Shown one piece after another: positions 5,018 through 8,944 of a DNA stretch of 8,944 nucleotides. Where the stretch lies: positions 1-8,944 of the forward strand of contig CALMWM010000260.1 of NCBI GenBank assembly GCA_937873435.1. Reading direction: 5' to 3'. Each line of letters opens with the position of its first letter. Within the stretch, counting starts at the first letter, position 1. The translations under genes were made by a program, and so were the position numbers. The stretch is from an uncultured Gallionellaceae bacterium (GTDB lineage Bacteria > Pseudomonadota > Gammaproteobacteria > Burkholderiales > Sulfuricellaceae). The notes under the pieces are model-generated. The model searched no databases and was not told where the DNA came from. It worked only from the letters and a program-made list of their open reading frames with translations.

Positions 5018-8000
5018 TCAGCGTTTTCTTCCCATCACCCACACATAGAACATCGGCAAGTAAAACAGGCTGAGCACGGTGCCAACCAGCAGCCCGCCGA
5101 TAGCCGCGTCGGCCAGCGGCGACAGGCGTTCCAGGCCGACCGCGCGCTGCATGGCGATGGGGATCATGCCGGCGATGGTGCCGAAAGCGGTCATCAGGAT
5201 CGGGCGGAAGCGCAGCTTGACCGAACCTTCCGCCGCGTCGAAGGCATCTTGTCCTTCGCGGCGGCGTTCCTGGATGAAATCCACCATCAGGATGGAATTC
5301 TTGATGATGATGGAAAACAGCAGGATGATGCCGAGGATCGCCGGCAGCGCCAGCGCCTTGTCGAAGGCCAGCAACCCCCACACCGCCCCGATCGCGGAAA
5401 GCGGCAGGATGACGATGGACAAAAATGCCAGCAAAACGCTGCCGTAGGATGGCACGAGCACTCCGAACAGCAATAACACGCCCATGCCCAAGCCGGTCAA
5501 CATGCGCTTGCTGGAATCGGCGCCCGCCGCGCCGTCGCCCTGGTCGGTAAACGTCACGCCGGGGGGCAGCACTTTTTGCACAGCCGCCTGCGCGCCCTCG
5601 CTGATCCGGCTGATCGGCGCGGTGTTGCGATAGCCCAGCACATCCAGGCTATAACGCAGTCCGTTGGCGGTCAGCAACGAAACGCCGGGCTGATAGACCA
5701 CCTGGCTGATTTCCCCGAGGCTCACGCTGCTGCCGTCCGGCAACTGGATCGGCAGCAGACTCAGGCTGCTCGGGTTGGAACGGTAGGGTTCGGCGAAATA
5801 GCTGCGTACCGGCACCGCGCCGACCGTCGGCAGCTTGCTCATCGAGGCCACCGGCGCGCCTTTCAGCGGCAATTGGGCGAGCACCGCATCGGGTGCCAGC
5901 CCGAGCGCGCGCAGCTTGTCCTCGTTGAGCACCAGGTTGGCTTCCTGGGTGTTGGCGTCCCAACTCACCGACACCGAAGACAGCCCCGGCACCTGCAACA
6001 TCGCGGCTTTGGCCCGTTCAGCGGCTTCCGGCAGCAGACGCCAGTCTTCGGCATACAGGCGGATGTCGACCGGTGCCTTGATGGTGGACAGCGCGGTGGC
6101 CCCGGAATCGAAGGCGTCGGCGATGGTCACGCCGGGCAAGGCCGCCAACTGGCGGCGCAGGTCGGCCTCGATCTTCCAACTGCTGTCCTGGCGTTCCAGG
6201 CGGCTGATGTAATGGATGTTGAAGGTCGCTTCTGCCGGCAACTGGCCGGAACCCAGCGAAATCACCCCGGCCTCGGAACCGAAGGTGGTGCTGACCCGCT
6301 TCACGCGCTTGTCCTGCATCAGGCGCGCCTCGAATTCCTTGAGGTTCTCTTCGGCCGCAGCAACCGTCTGGTTGGCGCTGAACTTGACATGCACCCGCAC
6401 GATGCCGGTATCCATCGGCGGCAAGGCGTCGCGCCCGATCATCGGCACGATGGTCTTGAAGCTGAACACCAGCAGCGCGAACGCCGGCAGTACCAGGATC
6501 AAGCGGCGCCGGAAACCGCCGCGAAAGGCGAAGCGCAGCGCGCCGACATACAGCCCGGCGCCTGGGTGCACCCAGCGCTGGTAGCCGTTTTCCATCCAGC
6601 GTTCGAGGCGGTTCTTGGGCGGCAAGCCGTTGCGGTACCAGAACGCCGACAGGCGCGGGATGAAAGTCACCGCGATGAAATACGAGGTGAATACCGCCAC
6701 CACCACCGCAAGGATCAGATGCTTGAAAATCTGCTGGGAAAAGTCGCCGACGAACATCAGCGGCGCGATCACCACTGCTGTCGCCAGCGTGCCGACGAAG
6801 ACCGGGAACAGCACCTCCTCGGTGCCGCGCCGCACCGCCGTCTGCACGTCTTCGTGGAGTTCGCCGAGATGGCGTTCGATGTTCTCCAGCACCACCACCG
6901 CGTCGTCCACCAACATGCCGAGCGCGAGGATGATGCCGGTCATTACCAGGATGTTCATTTCCTTGCCGAGCAGCCACAGGATCGCCACCGTGGACAGGAA
7001 TACCAGCGGGATCGAGATCAAAGCGGTCGCCACCGCGCGCCAGTTGCCGAGGAAAAACAGGATGATCAGGCTGGTGAACAGGATGGCTTCCTGCAACGCG
7101 TGCATCATGTTGCTGGTGGAGTCGTGGATCAATTCGCCCTGGGTGTCGGCGACGGCGATTTCCAGGTTGGGATAGCGCGCCCGCAGCAGCGGCAATTGTG
7201 CTTCGGCGTCGTCGATGGCTGCCTGGACCGCCCCGCCCGGCGGGCGCAGAATGGATAAGGCGATTGCCGCCTTGCCGTTGCCGTGATACGCGGAATAGCG
7301 CTCGGCATGAGACAGGCTGAGTTCGGCCACGTCGCCCAAAGTCAGCCCCTTGAGCAAGGGCAGCAGGCGCAGCTTGGCGACATCGGCACGCTCGCCGTAG
7401 ACCGTCACCGTCATGCTGCTGCCGTTGCCCTGGGTGGTACCCAGCGGCCAGTCGCGGTTCAGCTTGCCGATCAGCTCCTGCAACTGCGCCTGGCTGATGC
7501 GGTATTGCGCCAGTTTGAGCGGGTCGAAATCGATCCGCACCGCCGGCTCGAAACCGCCGAACACCTCGACATTGGCAATATGCGGCTGGGTCACCAGCGC
7601 GCTGCGCAGGTCGTTTTCCGCCAGCAGGCGCACTTGCGCCAGATCGAGCGCCGCTCCGGGCTTGGGCGACACCGCCAGCACCAGCACCGGCTGGGTGAAC
7701 CCGCCCGCCGCGTAAACGCTGGACGGCGGTGCATCCGCCGGCAGCTTGGCGCGCACCCGCGACAGCGCGTTGTTGACGTCGAGCAAGGCGGCATCCAGCC
7801 CCTTGTCGTATTCGAACTCGGCGCGCACGATGGAAACTTCGTTCTTGTTGGTGCTTTGCACATCGCGCACCAGGCTCAGCGCATACAATTCCTGCTCCAG
7901 CGGGCGCGACAACTTCTGCGCCACCGACAGCGCCGAGGCGCCGGGCAGCTGGGTAATCACGGTGACTTGCGGGCGCTCCACGTCGGGAAACATGTTGCGC

Positions 8001-8095
8001 GGCATCTTGAGGTAGCCGATCACCCCGAGCAGCGAGGTAATCACCAGGATCATCGCCAGCAGCAAGGGCCGGCTGTGGAAAAATTTGAATAACAT
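5018..8095 (-). CDS. RND-family efflux transporter, inner-membrane subunit (HAE type)
   Basis: This is the proton-driven pump of a tripartite exporter. It sits in the inner membrane, captures substrate largely from the periplasm and passes it to an outer-membrane channel through the adaptor encoded just upstream. At 1025 residues it is full length, with the duplicated RND layout: TM1 about 9-29, first large periplasmic region about 30-335, TM2-6 to about 480, TM7 about 530-550, second periplasmic region to about 865, then TM8-12. The proton-relay residues match AcrB: Asp397-Asp398 in GMLVDDAVVVLENIE, Lys932 in IIIKNSILMVDF, Arg964 and Thr969 in RFRPILMT. The double Asp followed by AVVVLENIE favours drug-exporting HAE over metal-exporting (CusA/CzcA) members. 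The start is ATG 8095 (MLFKFFHSRPLLL), a normal RND N-terminus. The open frame continues to 8218 but overlaps the adaptor gene. The ATG lies 7 bp after the adaptor stop, with AAGG 10 nt upstream. The substrate is unknown. Confidence 0.95.
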   Translation of the reverse strand: MLFKFFHSRPLLLAMILVITSLLGVIGYLKMPRNMFPDVERPQVTVITQLPGASALSVAQKLSRPLEQELYALSLVRDVQSTNKNEVSIVRAEFEYDKGLDAALLDVNNALSRVRAKLPADAPPSSVYAAGGFTQPVLVLAVSPKPGAALDLAQVRLLAENDLRSALVTQPHIANVEVFGGFEPAVRIDFDPLKLAQYRISQAQLQELIGKLNRDWPLGTTQGNGSSMTVTVYGERADVAKLRLLPLLKGLTLGDVAELSLSHAERYSAYHGNGKAAIALSILRPPGGAVQAAIDDAEAQLPLLRARYPNLEIAVADTQGELIHDSTSNMMHALQEAILFTSLIILFFLGNWRAVATALISIPLVFLSTVAILWLLGKEMNILVMTGIILALGMLVDDAVVVLENIERHLGELHEDVQTAVRRGTEEVLFPVFVGTLATAVVIAPLMFVGDFSQQIFKHLILAVVVAVFTSYFIAVTFIPRLSAFWYRNGLPPKNRLERWMENGYQRWVHPGAGLYVGALRFAFRGGFRRRLILVLPAFALLVFSFKTIVPMIGRDALPPMDTGIVRVHVKFSANQTVAAAEENLKEFEARLMQDKRVKRVSTTFGSEAGVISLGSGQLPAEATFNIHYISRLERQDSSWKIEADLRRQLAALPGVTIADAFDSGATALSTIKAPVDIRLYAEDWRLLPEAAERAKAAMLQVPGLSSVSVSWDANTQEANLVLNEDKLRALGLAPDAVLAQLPLKGAPVASMSKLPTVGAVPVRSYFAEPYRSNPSSLSLLPIQLPDGSSVSLGEISQVVYQPGVSLLTANGLRYSLDVLGYRNTAPISRISEGAQAAVQKVLPPGVTFTDQGDGAAGADSSKRMLTGLGMGVLLLFGVLVPSYGSVLLAFLSIVILPLSAIGAVWGLLAFDKALALPAILGIILLFSIIIKNSILMVDFIQERRREGQDAFDAAEGSVKLRFRPILMTAFGTIAGMIPIAMQRAVGLERLSPLADAAIGGLLVGTVLSLFYLPMFYVWVMGRKR

Positions 8096-8102
8096 GTAGC
8101 GT

Positions 8103-8944
8103 TTACCTTGCCGCGTCCGCCAGTTTGAACGGCGCACCCGCCGCCAGACGCGCCAGGATATCCGGGCTGGCACAGGCGATGCGCTGCTGCGCCAAGTCGG
8201 CGGCCAGCGTAGCTGCACCCTCCTCCCCAGTTGCAGCTAGGGCGACACGCTGCGCCGCGACCTTGCCGTCTTTCAGGACCAGTACACTGGCGCTATGGCC
8301 GTCATCGTTGAACAAGCACTGGCGCGGCAGGAACTGCGCGTGCTCGGAACGGAACACCACCACCTGCGCCTCAATCCGCGCGCCCGGCAGGAAACCGCCG
8401 GCGGCAGTGCGCGCCTCGTAGCGGCGCAAGCCTTGCGCGCCTGCTTCCGGCCACGGATGCAGCGGCAAAGTCTGCTCGCCGATACGTAGCGCAACCGCCT
8501 GCAAATGTTCCGGCACATTCACCAGCAAACGGTTGCCCGCGCTGCTGTCGATGATCTTGAGCAGCGGTTTGCCCGGCGTCACCAGATCGCCCGGCTGCGC
8601 CAGGCGTTGGCTGACCACGCCGTCGAAGGGGGCTGCCATCACAGCGTAGCGCAGGTTTTCCCGTGCGGCGGCCTGGGCCGCGCTATTCGCTTTCAACAAC
8701 GCCTGGTAATTCTGCATTCCTGCCGCCGCCGCCGCATGGCGCGCTGTGACCGCGGCCAGCGCGGCATCGGCGGATTGCACCTGTTCCAGCGAAACGCCCT
8801 GAATCTTGTAGAGCGCCAGGACACGCCGGGTACGCTCCTGCTCGGCCTTCAGGCTGCTGTCGGCGGCGGCCAGGTCCGCTGCCAGCGTGCTTTCCTGCAA
8901 GCGGCTTTGCGCCAGATTGGCTTCGGCGCGTTGCAAGTCCGCCT
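8103..8944 (-). CDS. RND efflux periplasmic adaptor (membrane fusion protein), N-terminus beyond window
   Basis: The HlyD/AcrA-type adaptor links the inner-membrane RND pump to an outer-membrane channel. About 280 C-terminal residues are visible, and the frame continues through base 8944, so the signal sequence and first lipoyl half lie outside. The visible order is an Ala/Gln/Glu-rich coiled-coil hairpin (about the first 85 residues from ADLQRAEANLAQ), then the second lipoyl-like half with APFDGVVSQRLAQPGDLVTPG (glycines and Pro-Phe-Asp-Gly typical of the family), then beta-barrel (LLVNVPEHL...) and membrane-proximal regions, ending KLADAAR. The TTG at 8934-8936 that could be taken as a start codon is an internal Leu. 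The stop is TAA at 8103-8105, 7 bp before the RND start, and the last Arg codon (AGG) forms part of that gene's ribosome-binding site. This implies co-transcription and translational coupling. No outer-membrane factor gene is visible downstream. One may lie upstream or elsewhere. Confidence 0.92.
   Translation of the reverse strand, partial: ADLQRAEANLAQSRLQESTLAADLAAADSSLKAEQERTRRVLALYKIQGVSLEQVQSADAALAAVTARHAAAAAGMQNYQALLKANSAAQAAARENLRYAVMAAPFDGVVSQRLAQPGDLVTPGKPLLKIIDSSAGNRLLVNVPEHLQAVALRIGEQTLPLHPWPEAGAQGLRRYEARTAAGGFLPGARIEAQVVVFRSEHAQFLPRQCLFNDDGHSASVLVLKDGKVAAQRVALAATGEEGAATLAADLAQQRIACASPDILARLAAGAPFKLADAAR
8106..8109 (-). promoter_or_regulatory. ribosome-binding site of the RND transporter gene inside the adaptor's 3' end
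   Basis: The minus strand reads AAGG (8109 to 8106), overlapping the adaptor's last sense codons, 10 nt before the transporter ATG at 8095. It supports ATG 8095 over the upstream in-frame start at 8218, and it suggests that ribosomes finishing the adaptor help start the transporter. Confidence 0.55.

Noticed and set aside
5576..7258. Long 560-codon plus-strand open frame opposite the RND transporter gene
   Set aside because: Its product is rich in His, Gln, Arg and Gly with no fold or membrane pattern. It is the expected antisense shadow of a GC-rich gene whose minus-strand product matches the RND family along its whole length.
8096..8218. 41-residue N-terminal extension of the RND transporter
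   Set aside because: It would overlap the 3' end of the adaptor gene and puts Arg/Trp-rich residues before a standard RND N-terminus. A ribosome-binding site supports ATG 8095.

Overview
The window (about 58% G+C by eye) looks like chromosomal DNA of a Gram-negative proteobacterium. The RND efflux pump with its periplasmic adaptor requires an outer membrane, and the HflX, M18 aminopeptidase, DUF202 and GGDEF proteins all have a proteobacterial flavour. A beta- or gammaproteobacterium is my best guess. It rests on impression rather than a marker gene. No rRNA, tRNA, transposase, phage gene or CRISPR array is visible.

Left part (1-1990), minus strand: the N-terminal half of an HflX-type ribosome-associated GTPase runs off the left edge. 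It lies downstream of a complete M18-family metallo-aminopeptidase with all expected metal ligands. A 73-bp gap separates the two genes. Both have a TATACT-type -10 box placed to give a short leader, so they may be transcribed separately. Between the aminopeptidase and the next gene (1991-2259) lies a perfect 11-bp inverted repeat of a CCCCTCTCCC type that recurs in many proteobacterial intergenic regions.

Middle part (2260-4916): a GAF-like/GGDEF diguanylate cyclase on the plus strand ends 7 bp from the stop of a convergent minus-strand membrane protein. That protein has the two inverted alpha-repeats of the Ca2+/cation antiporter (CaCA) superfamily, but the signature acidic ion-binding residues appear to be replaced. 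It has the best promoter in the window, with a 17-bp spacer. Divergently from it runs a small three-helix DUF202 membrane protein. The 172-bp region between them holds an inverted repeat and an imperfect hairpin that make its start codon ambiguous.

Right part (5018-8944), minus strand: a two-gene efflux operon. The adaptor (membrane fusion protein, N-terminus beyond the window) is followed 7 bp later by a full-length HAE-type RND transporter with an intact proton-relay set (Asp-Asp, Lys, Arg, Thr). Together with an outer-membrane channel not seen here, they would form a proton-driven tripartite exporter. Its substrate cannot be told from the sequence.

Most of the window is ordinary housekeeping and accessory content. 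The items most worth a second look are the atypical CaCA-like protein, the divergent HflX and the structured region before the DUF202 gene. I did not find a convincing new multi-gene system.
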